NCBI GenBank assembly: GCA_002841605.1
Contig: PHAF01000037.1
Coordinates: forward strand, 1-13,813
Reading direction: 5' to 3'
Length of the DNA: 13,813 nucleotides
DNA from: Firmicutes bacterium HGW-Firmicutes-10
GTDB lineage: Bacteria > Bacillota_I > Bacilli_A > Erysipelotrichales > Erysipelotrichaceae
Of this stretch, positions 1 to 7,203 are shown piece by piece. The position numbers were made by a program, and so were the translations under genes. Within the stretch, counting starts at the first letter, position 1. Every line of letters begins with the position of its first letter. Under the pieces are notes generated by a model. That model was given only the letters and a program-made list of their open reading frames with translations. It was not told where the DNA came from and made no database searches.

Positions 1-10
1 TCACCTCTTT
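1..10 (-). promoter_or_regulatory. Possible ribosome binding site of a gene beyond the left edge
   Basis: Read on the minus strand these bases are AAAGAGGTGA, which resembles the anti-16S sequence and would sit directly before a start codon just outside the window. Positions 11-35 would then be the leader of that gene, lying right after the lipoprotein terminator. The gene itself is not visible, so this is inference from one short motif. Confidence 0.35.
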
Positions 11-35
11 TTATATACTCAGGTCGCAAAAAGTC

Positions 36-95
36 AAAAAAAAGAGCTGTAGCTCCATAAATAGTTGAATTTAACTATCTATTTCGTTACAGCCC
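36..95 (-). terminator. Rho-independent terminator of the lipoprotein gene
   Basis: On the minus strand GGGCTGTA (88-95) pairs with TACAGCTC (44-51), eight pairs with one G-U. A second, inner hairpin is nested in the loop: ATAGTT and AACTAT within 61-78. The outer stem runs straight into eight U residues (36-43). It begins 12 bases after the lipoprotein stop codon. The nested double stem is a little unusual but the terminator reading is strong. Confidence 0.85.
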
Positions 96-106
96 CTTTG
101 AGTAAA

Positions 107-1093
107 CTATTTAGCAGCTAAATCTTTAGCAGCAGCAACAGCTTTTTCAAATGATGCCAAGTAGTCAGTTACAGTTACGGATACGGAAGATTTCAAATCT
201 TCGCCATCTTTAATATAACCATCGGTCAACGGCAATGCTTTGACTTCTGTCAATGTTTTGCCAGCCATCCAAGCTTCAAGAGCAGCGATTTGTTCGAACC
301 ATTCTTTTCCGATTTTGGATTGAGCTTTCATGCCATATTCAGCGCCTTTTTCTTTTTTCGTTTTAGCAGCTTCAGCTTTAACGATTGCACCGGCAACATC
401 GAATGTTCCATCATTTTGAGCAACATCGATCATTGATGCGACAACTTTGCCATCTTTGTCCAATGCAACAGCTGCAACAGTTACGTTAACGCGGATACGT
501 CCAGCAGTTTCAGCAACAGCTGCGCGCGGTTGTACGGAAGAAACGGAAGCACCGCCAACTTTAGCAACGTTTTGTAATTCAACAGCATTAGCAACAGCTT
601 TTTCAACTGCAGCCAAGTAATCGGTAACAGTGATCGTTACAGAAGATTTCAAATCTTCGCCATCTTTAACATAACCATCAACTAACGGTAATGCTTTGAC
701 TTCTGCCAATGTCTTACCAATCATCCAAGCTTCTAAAGCTTTGGCTTGTTCATCCCATTCTTTACCGATTTTGGATTGAGCTTTCATGCCGTAAGCAGCG
801 CCCTTTTCCTTTTTGGTAGGTGCAGCTTCAGCTTTTACGATAGCACCTGTAACATCGAATGTACCATCTTGTTGAGCAACGTCGATTTCTACCGATACGA
901 ATTTGCCGTCTTTATCCAAAACAACTGTAGCAAATGTAGTGTTAACACGAATACGTCCAGCAGTTTCAGCAACAGCTGCGCGCGGTTGTACGGAAGTTAC
1001 GCTTCCAACACCGACTTTGTAAACAGGGTTTGCCTTCGTGCAACCAGCCATAACAGCCAATGCAACGATAGCTAATAATAATAATTTTTTCAT
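107..1093 (-). CDS. Secreted lipoprotein with two tandem copies of a ~152-residue domain
   Basis: A 328-residue protein. Residues 1-18 are a lipoprotein signal: MKK, a hydrophobic stretch, then M-A-G-C with the lipidated cysteine at 18. The rest is a direct duplication: residues 26-177 and 178-328 align at an offset of 152 residues and share SVQPRAAVAETAGRIRVN, DGTFDV.GAIVKAEA, YGMKAQSKIGKEW and DGEDLKSSV. Single-domain relatives of this pattern occur as small lipoproteins in clostridia; I associate them, from memory and with modest certainty, with the Tpp15-like/FMN-binding-related group (COG4939). I see no flavinylation motif, so flavin binding is not claimed. The start is fixed by AAGGAGG at 1102-1108, eight bases before ATG. 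A consensus promoter precedes it and a strong terminator follows, so it is a single-gene, probably highly expressed unit. It would be anchored on the outer face of the membrane; its ligand is unknown. Confidence 0.85.
   Translation of the reverse strand: MKKLLLLAIVALAVMAGCTKANPVYKVGVGSVTSVQPRAAVAETAGRIRVNTTFATVVLDKDGKFVSVEIDVAQQDGTFDVTGAIVKAEAAPTKKEKGAAYGMKAQSKIGKEWDEQAKALEAWMIGKTLAEVKALPLVDGYVKDGEDLKSSVTITVTDYLAAVEKAVANAVELQNVAKVGGASVSSVQPRAAVAETAGRIRVNVTVAAVALDKDGKVVASMIDVAQNDGTFDVAGAIVKAEAAKTKKEKGAEYGMKAQSKIGKEWFEQIAALEAWMAGKTLTEVKALPLTDGYIKDGEDLKSSVSVTVTDYLASFEKAVAAAKDLAAK
110..1018 (-). repeat. Tandem duplication, two units of about 456 bp, within the lipoprotein gene
   Basis: Unit A is 563-1018 and unit B 110-562. 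The copies are diverged overall but keep identical blocks at an exact 456-bp offset. The longest I found is 46 bases: 495-540 equals 951-996. Another is 24 bases: 311-334 equals 767-790. The 46-base identity includes synonymous positions and encodes the VQPRAAVAETAGRI stretch, pointing to fairly recent duplication or continuing gene conversion. Confidence 0.9.
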
Positions 1094-1112
1094 CTAAATT
1101 TCCTCCTTGCAA

Positions 1113-1240
1113 TGTGAATTATATACACAAATGAAACAAGTGTCAATGAGAAAACGGGACAATTGTTTCACTTTTCACAAATTAATTAATAACATGTGAA
1201 ATTTATATTATATTGTTCACATTATGTTTCGTTTTTCACA
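1113..1240. promoter_or_regulatory. Array of TTCACA/TGTGAA half-sites upstream of the lipoprotein promoter
   Basis: TTCACA or its complement TGTGAA occurs at 1113-1118, 1174-1179, 1195-1200, 1216-1221 and 1235-1240. The three central copies alternate in orientation with start-to-start steps of exactly 21 bp, about two helical turns. The last copy lies in the 3' end of the ABC permease gene. Half-sites of the Rex type (TTGTGAA) look similar, but the 15-bp spacers do not fit a standard Rex palindrome. A regulator binding one DNA face is inferred; no binding protein is identified. Confidence 0.4.
1118..1146 (-). promoter_or_regulatory. Perfect consensus sigma-A promoter of the lipoprotein gene
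   Basis: On the minus strand TTGACA (1141-1146), exactly 17 bases (1124-1140), then TATAAT (1118-1123). All twelve consensus positions match. The start of transcription should fall near 1111, giving an ~18-base leader that holds the SD sequence. Confidence 0.9.
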
Positions 1241-2415
1241 AATGCACTTTTTGCACTGCCTTTCAGCAAGTTATTCCGATAATGCTCTTCTCCCAAAACA
1301 AGACATATTATGAGTGCCATGAACGCTATTGCTAACGCTAAAATCAACTCAGAGAACATGACATTTGTCAGAAGTAATCTTGACGGCATAAACAACATTG
1401 AGAGAATTGGCGTATAGGAAAAAATGTATCCCCATCCATGATTGAGTTGATCTGCCGAGTTGATAAAAATTGCCAAATAGTAAATTACGAGCATTCCTAA
1501 GTAGAAAGGTCCTTGAATAGCCGCTGCTTCTTCAATACTGTTGATATGAACTGAAATCAATACCATTAACAGCTGTACAAGCAATATTCCTAGCATCAGA
1601 AAAATTGCGCAAAGAACAACAATGCTTATTGAGGACAATTGTAAGTCCAGCGAACGTATCCATTCTTCGATGGAACTATAGTGAATGGTCAGAAACTGCC
1701 ATCTGTACAAAGCATTAAGCAAGCCTGAACCATTATCAAATACGATTCGAACCATCAGCCAAAAGACAAAACCAAATCCATGAATCATCAACTGCATCAG
1801 CATCGTAAACCAGCCAATCAGAAGCTTACTGTAGTAGTGCTCTTTATGACTTACTGAAGTTAGAATAACTTCAATTACATTTGAAGTTTTTTCATTGACT
1901 ACCTCATTAGCAACCGCTGTCGAAAAACTCAACAACATAAAATAGATCGTCGTAATGACGATAAATCCAGAATGACTTGCTGAAGATTCAGTTACATTTT
2001 CCCATTCAATATGCGCAATCATTACCTGATCAAACAATGACACAAGTGAATCCGGCATATTCTCGATCATCGTAATCCTGTGATATCCGACAATCAAGTG
2101 CTCGATGACTTGTCCTTGCTCCATTGAAAGATTACCTGTCACCAGATATCCGTCATCTTTTACATGAATAAAGACGTCTGCCTTTGATGGGTCATTTTGA
2201 TAAATGAAATTTGAAGGCAAATATTCTCCGATCATATCAAACATCGAAGGATTCATATGTATTGATTTAGGCAAAATAAGGGTCGGCGCAAAAGAAGTTA
2301 ACAGGACATCAATAAAAAGAATGACTCCAAATAAAAAGAAACTAAAACCATACAACATCCATGATACCGGATTATTCAAACGACGATTCAGCGAAAATGA
2401 TATAAGTGCTTTCAT
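1222..2415 (-). CDS. ABC-2 type exporter permease (YhaP/NatB-like)
   Basis: 397 residues. One membrane segment near residues 21-40 is followed by a ~110-residue extracytoplasmic region (about 41-150), then further segments near 150-170, 195-222, 262-288, 304-320 and 353-374. The stretch at 171-188 (EVVNEKTSNVIEVILTSV) is the hallmark cytoplasmic motif of NatB/YhaP permeases, usually E(I/V)VEEKSSRVMEILLSS, and SIEEAAAIQGP (293-303) matches a second conserved patch. It should form the membrane channel driven by the ATPase encoded just upstream; the two genes overlap by four bases (ATGA, 2412-2415) and are translationally coupled, with GAGGG before the ATG. The substrate cannot be read from the sequence; family members are linked to Na+ or drug/peptide export, but that is not shown here. 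Confidence 0.85.
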   Translation of the reverse strand: MKALISFSLNRRLNNPVSWMLYGFSFFLFGVILFIDVLLTSFAPTLILPKSIHMNPSMFDMIGEYLPSNFIYQNDPSKADVFIHVKDDGYLVTGNLSMEQGQVIEHLIVGYHRITMIENMPDSLVSLFDQVMIAHIEWENVTESSASHSGFIVITTIYFMLLSFSTAVANEVVNEKTSNVIEVILTSVSHKEHYYSKLLIGWFTMLMQLMIHGFGFVFWLMVRIVFDNGSGLLNALYRWQFLTIHYSSIEEWIRSLDLQLSSISIVVLCAIFLMLGILLVQLLMVLISVHINSIEEAAAIQGPFYLGMLVIYYLAIFINSADQLNHGWGYIFSYTPILSMLFMPSRLLLTNVMFSELILALAIAFMALIICLVLGEEHYRNNLLKGSAKSAFVKNET

Positions 2416-3281
2416 TGTTGATCCCTCAATAAGTCTTTAAGAGTCAAAGACTCGACCTTGATTGTCCTTCCATCCCGGTTTTTTAGGGCTAATGTAGCAA
2501 TATTGACGGCATCTGCCTCGTTATTACACAAATATTTCGTCGTGTTACCTTCATGACGGATATCTGTGACACCTTTTTGTAATGCATAAATCATTTGTGC
2601 ATCTTCACTGACAGAAACGGTTTTGATTGGATGGTTTCTTTTGATATCCATTAACTTACCCTGCACAATCACCTTGGACTTGTTTAGCACGGTCAAAGAA
2701 TCACATATTGGTTCGATTTCCTCATATTGATGACTAGAGAGAAGTACGATCTTACCGCTGTGAGCATAATCTGTGATCACTTCTTTGAATAAACGAACGT
2801 TTGAAATATCCAATCCAGTCAGAGGTTCATCGAGAATCAAGACATCCGGCCGATGAATCAAGGAGCAAATCAGCTGTATCTTCTGCTGGTTTCCCTTCGA
2901 ACACTCTCTTAATCGCTTGAGTTCCAATTGTTCACACTTCAACTTGCGCAACCAGACATTCTTTTCTTCTCTTACTTCCTTACTACTCATTTTTTTGAGC
3001 GAAGCGAAAAAGTCAATCATTTCCGTGACCCTCAAATCAGCGATAACACTTCTTTCCTCCGGAAGATATCCGAACTGTCGAATCGTTGATAAGGAGCTTT
3101 CTAGTGAAAAACTTCCTTTATCCCATGGAATCAACCCAAGCAAGCAGCGAAAAAGCGTTGTTTTACCACTACCGTTTCTTCCCAACACACCATGAATCTC
3201 ACCTTTTTTACATGTCAATGAAACATCCTGACAACCACTGTTTAACGCATATAACTTTGTAAGGTTCTCTACCCTTAACAT
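2412..3281 (-). CDS. ABC transporter ATP-binding protein (YhaQ/NatA-like)
   Basis: 289 residues from the ATG at 3281. Walker A GRNGSGKT is at 34-41, the Q-loop region reads YLPEER at 72-77, the signature is CSKGNQQ at 127-133 instead of LSGGQ, Walker B with the catalytic Glu is VLILDEP at 147-153, the D-loop follows at GLD, and the switch His is in SSH at 182-184. YLPEER together with SKGNQQKIQ is typical of the YhaQ branch (COG4152). A C-terminal ~80-residue tail is usual for this group. An in-frame GTG lies one codon upstream (3284), but AAGGGG is spaced better for the ATG. It energises the permease encoded immediately downstream. No regulator gene adjoins the pair. Confidence 0.9.
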   Translation of the reverse strand: MLRVENLTKLYALNSGCQDVSLTCKKGEIHGVLGRNGSGKTTLFRCLLGLIPWDKGSFSLESSLSTIRQFGYLPEERSVIADLRVTEMIDFFASLKKMSSKEVREEKNVWLRKLKCEQLELKRLRECSKGNQQKIQLICSLIHRPDVLILDEPLTGLDISNVRLFKEVITDYAHSGKIVLLSSHQYEEIEPICDSLTVLNKSKVIVQGKLMDIKRNHPIKTVSVSEDAQMIYALQKGVTDIRHEGNTTKYLCNNEADAVNIATLALKNRDGRTIKVESLTLKDLLRDQQ

Positions 3282-3296
3282 CACATCACCCCTTAC

Positions 3297-3325
3297 CTAA
3301 TATGAAGTCATATGCCATTTTCCAA
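3297..3325 (-). promoter_or_regulatory. Candidate promoter of the ABC exporter operon, with a dyad over the -10
   Basis: On the minus strand TTGGAA (3320-3325), 17 bases, TATTAG (3297-3302); each hexamer matches consensus at four of six positions. The -35 overlaps the U-tract of the msrA terminator. A dyad ATATGA-AG-TCATAT (3300-3313) covers the edge of the -10 and the spacer, a usual place for a repressor. Both calls are modest. Confidence 0.35.
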
Positions 3326-3347
3326 AAGAAAAGCAGCTTTCGCTGCT
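3324..3347 (-). terminator. Terminator of the mutS-to-msrA operon
   Basis: On the minus strand AGCAGC (3342-3347), a GAAA tetraloop and GCTGCT (3332-3337), followed by a U-rich tract TTTTCTTTT. The first stem base pairs belong to the msrA TAG stop codon (3346-3348). It closes the five-gene operon and separates it from the ABC exporter genes. Confidence 0.85.
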
Positions 3348-3852
3348 AGAATACGTCTTTTCGTTCTTCAGGTTTCAATAAACCCATGTTGATATGACAA
3401 TAACCGGTCGGATTTTTAACCAGATACAACTGATGATAATCTTCCGCATTGTAAAACTTTTTCAGTTTAGACACTTCGACAACAATCGGTTTTCTATATC
3501 TCGGTTGTTGTTGAGCCAAATATTCACGAATGACCGGTTCATCCACATCATCAATGAAATATACACCCGTACGATATTGCGTTCCAATATCACCGCCTTG
3601 CTTGTTGAGCGATGTCGGATCGATCATCCGAAATAAATGCTCAAGTATCTTAGGTAAGGATATTACATTTTCATCATATTGCAAGTAAACGACTTCCGCG
3701 TGATGAGTTAATCCCGAACATACTTGCTGATAACTTGGACTTTCGGTTGTACCTTGGGCATAACCGACCTTGCTTTCAAGGATTCCTTTGGTACGACGAT
3801 AGTACTCTTGAACTCCCCAAAAACATCCACCACCTAATACGATTTCTTTCAT
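3346..3852 (-). CDS. msrA: Peptide-methionine (S)-S-oxide reductase MsrA
   Basis: 168 residues, a normal size for a single-domain MsrA, with no MsrB fusion. It reduces the S epimer of methionine sulfoxide in oxidised proteins and free methionine in the cytoplasm. GGGCFWG places the catalytic cysteine at residue 10; GTQYRTGVYF (90-99), AEDYHQLYL (136-144) and NPTGYCHI (147-154) are the usual conserved blocks. Other cysteines are at 45 and 152; C152 is the better candidate for resolving the sulfenic acid. The ATG overlaps the stop of the preceding tcdA by four bases (ATGA) and GGAGG precedes it inside tcdA. It is the last gene of the operon; its stop codon lies in the terminator stem. Confidence 0.95.
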   Translation of the reverse strand: MKEIVLGGGCFWGVQEYYRRTKGILESKVGYAQGTTESPSYQQVCSGLTHHAEVVYLQYDENVISLPKILEHLFRMIDPTSLNKQGGDIGTQYRTGVYFIDDVDEPVIREYLAQQQPRYRKPIVVEVSKLKKFYNAEDYHQLYLVKNPTGYCHINMGLLKPEERKDVF

Positions 3853-4574
3853 ATGTTTTCCTCCAATAGCTTTCGAATGACAAATGACGCACAGGCCAAC
3901 CCGGCGGCATTTGGAACAAACGGCGAACTTGCCGGCGGCATCCGATCTTTGCGTATTTCACTTTCATTAAGTTCCACTGTTTGCTTAATAGGTTTCTCTA
4001 ATGAGAAAGCTACATCTATTTTATCACTAAGTCCTCGCTTACGTATCTGATAACGCACCACTTTCGCAAGGGGATCTTCAAAAGTATCTTTTAATTTCAC
4101 GATCCTGACTTGTGTCGGATCCATTCGGTTACCCATACCCAAACTGCTTATGATCCTAATATTATTTTTTTGACAGTACTCAATCAAATCACATTTGCTT
4201 CCAACGGTATCGATAGCATCAATGACATAATCAACATCACATACAAAACACTCAGGTAATGTCTCCATTGAAACAAAACGCTCAATTTTGACACACTCAC
4301 AATCCGGTTTTATTGAGTGAATACGTCGTACTAACGCATCCAGCTTTTTCATTCCCACCGTATCCAACGATGCATGCATCTGCCGATTCAGATTGCTTTT
4401 TACCACAACATCATGATCGATCAAAATCAGTTTCCCTATACCAAAACGAGCCAGCGACTCAGCCGCAATGGCACCGACTCCACCCAATCCAACGACCATG
4501 ACACATTTCTGAGAAATCTTAATCGTATTATCATCTCCAATCAATAAACGAATCCTTGCTAACGACTCATCCAT
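3849..4574 (-). CDS. tcdA: tRNA threonylcarbamoyladenosine dehydratase (TcdA/CsdL/YgdL family)
   Basis: 241 residues of the ThiF/E1-like superfamily. GLGGVG (29-34) is the nucleotide-binding loop, IDHDVV (52-57) the acidic end of the second strand, SNLNRQ (60-65) the adenylation motif, and the following DAID (119-122) and SLGMGNRMDP (144-153) match the TcdA/YgdL type. SPFVPNAAGLACASFVIRKLL near the C-terminus is also typical. The known enzyme uses ATP to cyclise t6A at tRNA position 37 to ct6A. E. coli TcdA is longer (about 268 residues). The gene overlaps the end of miaA by 16 bases with AGAGGT inside miaA, and overlaps msrA by four. Other E1-like enzymes (ThiF, MoeB) are possible, but the C-terminal pattern and lack of the zinc-binding CxxC pairs favour TcdA. 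Confidence 0.88.
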   Translation of the reverse strand: MDESLARIRLLIGDDNTIKISQKCVMVVGLGGVGAIAAESLARFGIGKLILIDHDVVVKSNLNRQMHASLDTVGMKKLDALVRRIHSIKPDCECVKIERFVSMETLPECFVCDVDYVIDAIDTVGSKCDLIEYCQKNNIRIISSLGMGNRMDPTQVRIVKLKDTFEDPLAKVVRYQIRKRGLSDKIDVAFSLEKPIKQTVELNESEIRKDRMPPASSPFVPNAAGLACASFVIRKLLEENI

Positions 4575-5461
4575 ACTTTTACCTCTTCTATTGCCTGATT
4601 TACTTCAATTTCATCATCCATATTCACCCAACGACATGGCATTTGATGCATAAACCATGTGATTTGCCGCTTTGCAAATCTCCGTGTGTTTCGTTTCACC
4701 AATGAAATCGCATCATCAAGACTTATCTTTTCATCGAGATAGTCTTTAAACTCCTTATATCCTATTGCCGACATGACCGGATGATCCCAACCTGCCTTAA
4801 CAACTGCCTGTTTTACTTCATCAAGCAAACCCGCTTCCATCATCTTTTCAACCCTGCTGTTTAACCGTTGGTAAAGCTGAACCCGAGGTAACGTACAAGC
4901 CAAAATCTTCGCATCGTAAAGCATTGAGTGAGTTTGCTCTGATATAAGCTCAGTTTTACTTTTCTGATTCGCCATTGCAATCGAAATAGCTCGCAATACC
5001 CGTTTACGATTATTGGCATGAATCAGTTGAGCCTGTTGCGCATCCACTTTACTCAACTCATCGTGCAACTCTGTATTAGATAATGAATCAGCCCAGCGCA
5101 TGTCTATATCTACTTCATCCATAAAAACATAATCATACAATAAAGCTCGAATATAGAGTCCGGTCCCACCGACAATGATCGGCAGTTTCCCTTTTGAAAC
5201 GATTTCTTCAATTTTCTTACGTCCATACATCTGAAAATCACGAACGTTGAATGTTTCTTCAAGTGATAGAAGATCGATTCCGTGGTGAACGACACCTTCC
5301 ATATCTTTGGGTAGAATCTTGGCACTGCCGATCGTCAATTCCTTGTATACGGCAACTGAGTCCCCACTGATGATTTCGCCATTGAATAATTTTGCCAGTT
5401 TAACACCCAATGCGCTCTTCCCGGTCCCGGTCACACCACCGACGACCAACACCTTAATCAT
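4559..5461 (-). CDS. miaA: tRNA dimethylallyltransferase MiaA
   Basis: 300 residues, the normal length. MiaA transfers a dimethylallyl group to N6 of A37 in tRNAs reading UNN codons, the first step towards ms2i6A37. The P-loop is GGVTGTGKS (8-16), a variant of the usual GPTxSGKT; SGDSVAVY (32-39) holds the catalytic Asp and corresponds to SADSRQVY; VGGTGLY (97-103), NRKRVLRA (151-158), AIGYKEF (232-238) and KRNTRRFAKRQITWF (256-270) are family blocks. The start overlaps the mutL stop by four bases (ATGA, 5458-5461) and AAAGGAG precedes it. mutL-miaA adjacency is known in E. coli and Bacillus, where hfq follows; here tcdA follows instead. Confidence 0.95.
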   Translation of the reverse strand: MIKVLVVGGVTGTGKSALGVKLAKLFNGEIISGDSVAVYKELTIGSAKILPKDMEGVVHHGIDLLSLEETFNVRDFQMYGRKKIEEIVSKGKLPIIVGGTGLYIRALLYDYVFMDEVDIDMRWADSLSNTELHDELSKVDAQQAQLIHANNRKRVLRAISIAMANQKSKTELISEQTHSMLYDAKILACTLPRVQLYQRLNSRVEKMMEAGLLDEVKQAVVKAGWDHPVMSAIGYKEFKDYLDEKISLDDAISLVKRNTRRFAKRQITWFMHQMPCRWVNMDDEIEVNQAIEEVKVWMSR

Positions 5462-7203
5462 CGATTGAACTCCTTTAATAGACGATTGGCATCAATCAAT
5501 ACGAACGTCGGACGACCATGGGGACAATGATACGGTTGCTGGCATTTGCCTAATCCATCGATGATCGATTGCATTTCACTGACACTCAGATTTTGATTAA
5601 AGCGAACCGAACTGTGACACGCCAATGATGCAATGGCAGCTTTACGTAGTGAACCTTCATCTTGCCAAACATCATTCTCAAAAGATTCAAATAAGTCCTC
5701 TATCGCGGCCTGAGCATCAATTTCACTCATCCATACCGGCAACTGACGGACAATAAACTGCGAATCCGAAAGCATTTCAAGTTCAATCTTCATTGTTAAA
5801 AGCAGTTGAGCTAGTTCATCGAAGCGGATACGCGACTTCTTTCTTCCCTCTATGATGACGGGAATCAATAACGGTTGCATGCTTTGATCTCCATGCAATA
5901 ACTGCTTCTGGTAGTGCTCATAACGGATACGTTCCATTGCCGCATGCTGATCCAGTATATATAGTCCAGCTTCTCCTTGTGCCAGAATATATTTATGATG
6001 CAACTGAGCCAATGCGGTCATTTGTATAAAGACATTTTTATATTGAGTCGCATGTTCATCAACGATTTTCTCTTCATCTCTACCCGACGTATCGCTGATT
6101 CCATAGCGAATCTCAGATTCCTTCACCGATTCCACAGGTTTTTCATCGGGCGTAGGAAAGAATGAGATGATCTCTGTTGTTACCGGTCGAAACACTTGCT
6201 GACGGATTACTGCTGCACTCATATGCTGCTTTAGTACTTCCTCAATGGTTTCTGTAATAAAAAGCTCTGCCTGCTGCTCTTTTGATAAACGAATCTCCCA
6301 CTTTGAAGGATGTACATTTACATCCACCAATTGATGATCCATATGTACATTCAATATAACGATCGGATAACGATCCTCGGGCAAGTAATACTTATATGCC
6401 TGCATGATTGCCCTTTGAAGCCGGATTGAACGGATCAATCGACGATTTGCAAACAAGATCATGTCATTGCGGGATGAACGTGAAACATGAGGCAATACGA
6501 TTGCTCCTGATAATGAAAAGTCATAACTCTGTTTCGAGAATTCTACGACATTCCGTGCTATATCGTTTCCATACTTGCGATAGACCACTTCTTTTAAAGA
6601 TCCGCTACCGTTGGTTTGAACGACTACCTTTGCATCACAAGTCAAAACAAAAGCAACATCCGGATAACATAACGTGAATTTCTCTATGACATCCACGATC
6701 ATTGCGGTTTCATACTGAACGCTTTTCATGTGTTTTAGTCTTGCAGGTGTTTTTAAAAACAACCCTTCAACCGAAATATGCGTGCCAACCGGACAAGCAT
6801 AAGGAACAACGCTGATCAATTTACCAAAGTGTATCTCAACTCTTGTTGCAGTTTCACCATCATTTGTCATACATACGACACGCGATACCGAGGCAATCGA
6901 AGGCAAAGCTTCACCGCGGAATCCCAATGTCGATATCGACCACAAATCCTGTGATTCCTTTATTTTACTGGTGGAATGTCGTTCAAAAGCCCGACTTGCA
7001 TCTTGTGGATCCATACCTATGCCATTATCGCTGACAACGATGGATGATAAACCGCCTTCAACAATGGTCACTTCAATACGTGTTGCCTTAGCATCAATAG
7101 CGTTCTCAACCAATTCCTTAACGACGCCCATTGGACGCTCTACGACTTCGCCGGCAGCAATCATATTGGTCAGATGATCGTCCAGTTTTAAGATGATCCC
7201 CAT
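5458..7203 (-). CDS. mutL: DNA mismatch repair protein MutL with endonuclease motif
   Basis: 581 residues. The N-terminal GHKL ATPase shows ENAIDA (33-38), DNGIGM (59-64) and GFRGEAL (94-100), then NVHPSKWEIRL (296-306) of the transducer domain. A variable linker spans roughly 340-395. The C-terminal domain keeps the nicking-endonuclease motif DQHAxxExxxxE (418-429) plus ACH (528-530) and CPHGRP (560-565), so it should nick DNA itself, as in bacteria without MutH. QPLLIP (443-448) fits the QxxxhP sliding-clamp contact known from B. subtilis MutL. The ATG shares one base with the mutS stop (TAATG) and is preceded by AAGGGAG. It acts with MutS encoded directly upstream. Confidence 0.97.
   Translation of the reverse strand: MGIILKLDDHLTNMIAAGEVVERPMGVVKELVENAIDAKATRIEVTIVEGGLSSIVVSDNGIGMDPQDASRAFERHSTSKIKESQDLWSISTLGFRGEALPSIASVSRVVCMTNDGETATRVEIHFGKLISVVPYACPVGTHISVEGLFLKTPARLKHMKSVQYETAMIVDVIEKFTLCYPDVAFVLTCDAKVVVQTNGSGSLKEVVYRKYGNDIARNVVEFSKQSYDFSLSGAIVLPHVSRSSRNDMILFANRRLIRSIRLQRAIMQAYKYYLPEDRYPIVILNVHMDHQLVDVNVHPSKWEIRLSKEQQAELFITETIEEVLKQHMSAAVIRQQVFRPVTTEIISFFPTPDEKPVESVKESEIRYGISDTSGRDEEKIVDEHATQYKNVFIQMTALAQLHHKYILAQGEAGLYILDQHAAMERIRYEHYQKQLLHGDQSMQPLLIPVIIEGRKKSRIRFDELAQLLLTMKIELEMLSDSQFIVRQLPVWMSEIDAQAAIEDLFESFENDVWQDEGSLRKAAIASLACHSSVRFNQNLSVSEMQSIIDGLGKCQQPYHCPHGRPTFVLIDANRLLKEFNR

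Noticed and set aside
110..1018. Direct repeats considered as a CRISPR array or mobile element
   Set aside because: Only two long in-frame coding copies exist, with no short regular repeats, spacers, transposase or terminal inverted repeats.
746..1075. Long plus-strand open frame antisense to the lipoprotein gene, and similar antisense frames elsewhere
   Set aside because: No SD, no family resemblance, and it lies opposite a clearly coding, repeat-constrained gene; the same holds for the antisense frames over mutL, mutS, tcdA and msrA.
1113..1129. TGTG-N9-CACA dyad over the lipoprotein -10 as a Crp/Fnr operator
   Set aside because: The arms are four bases and the spacing differs from TGTGA-N6-TCACA; much of the symmetry comes from the TATAAT box itself.
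1194..1222. Inverted repeat after the ABC permease gene as its terminator
   Set aside because: The stem (ATGTGAA/TTCACAT) is only seven mostly A-T pairs with a 15-base loop and no U-tract; it fits better as part of the half-site array.
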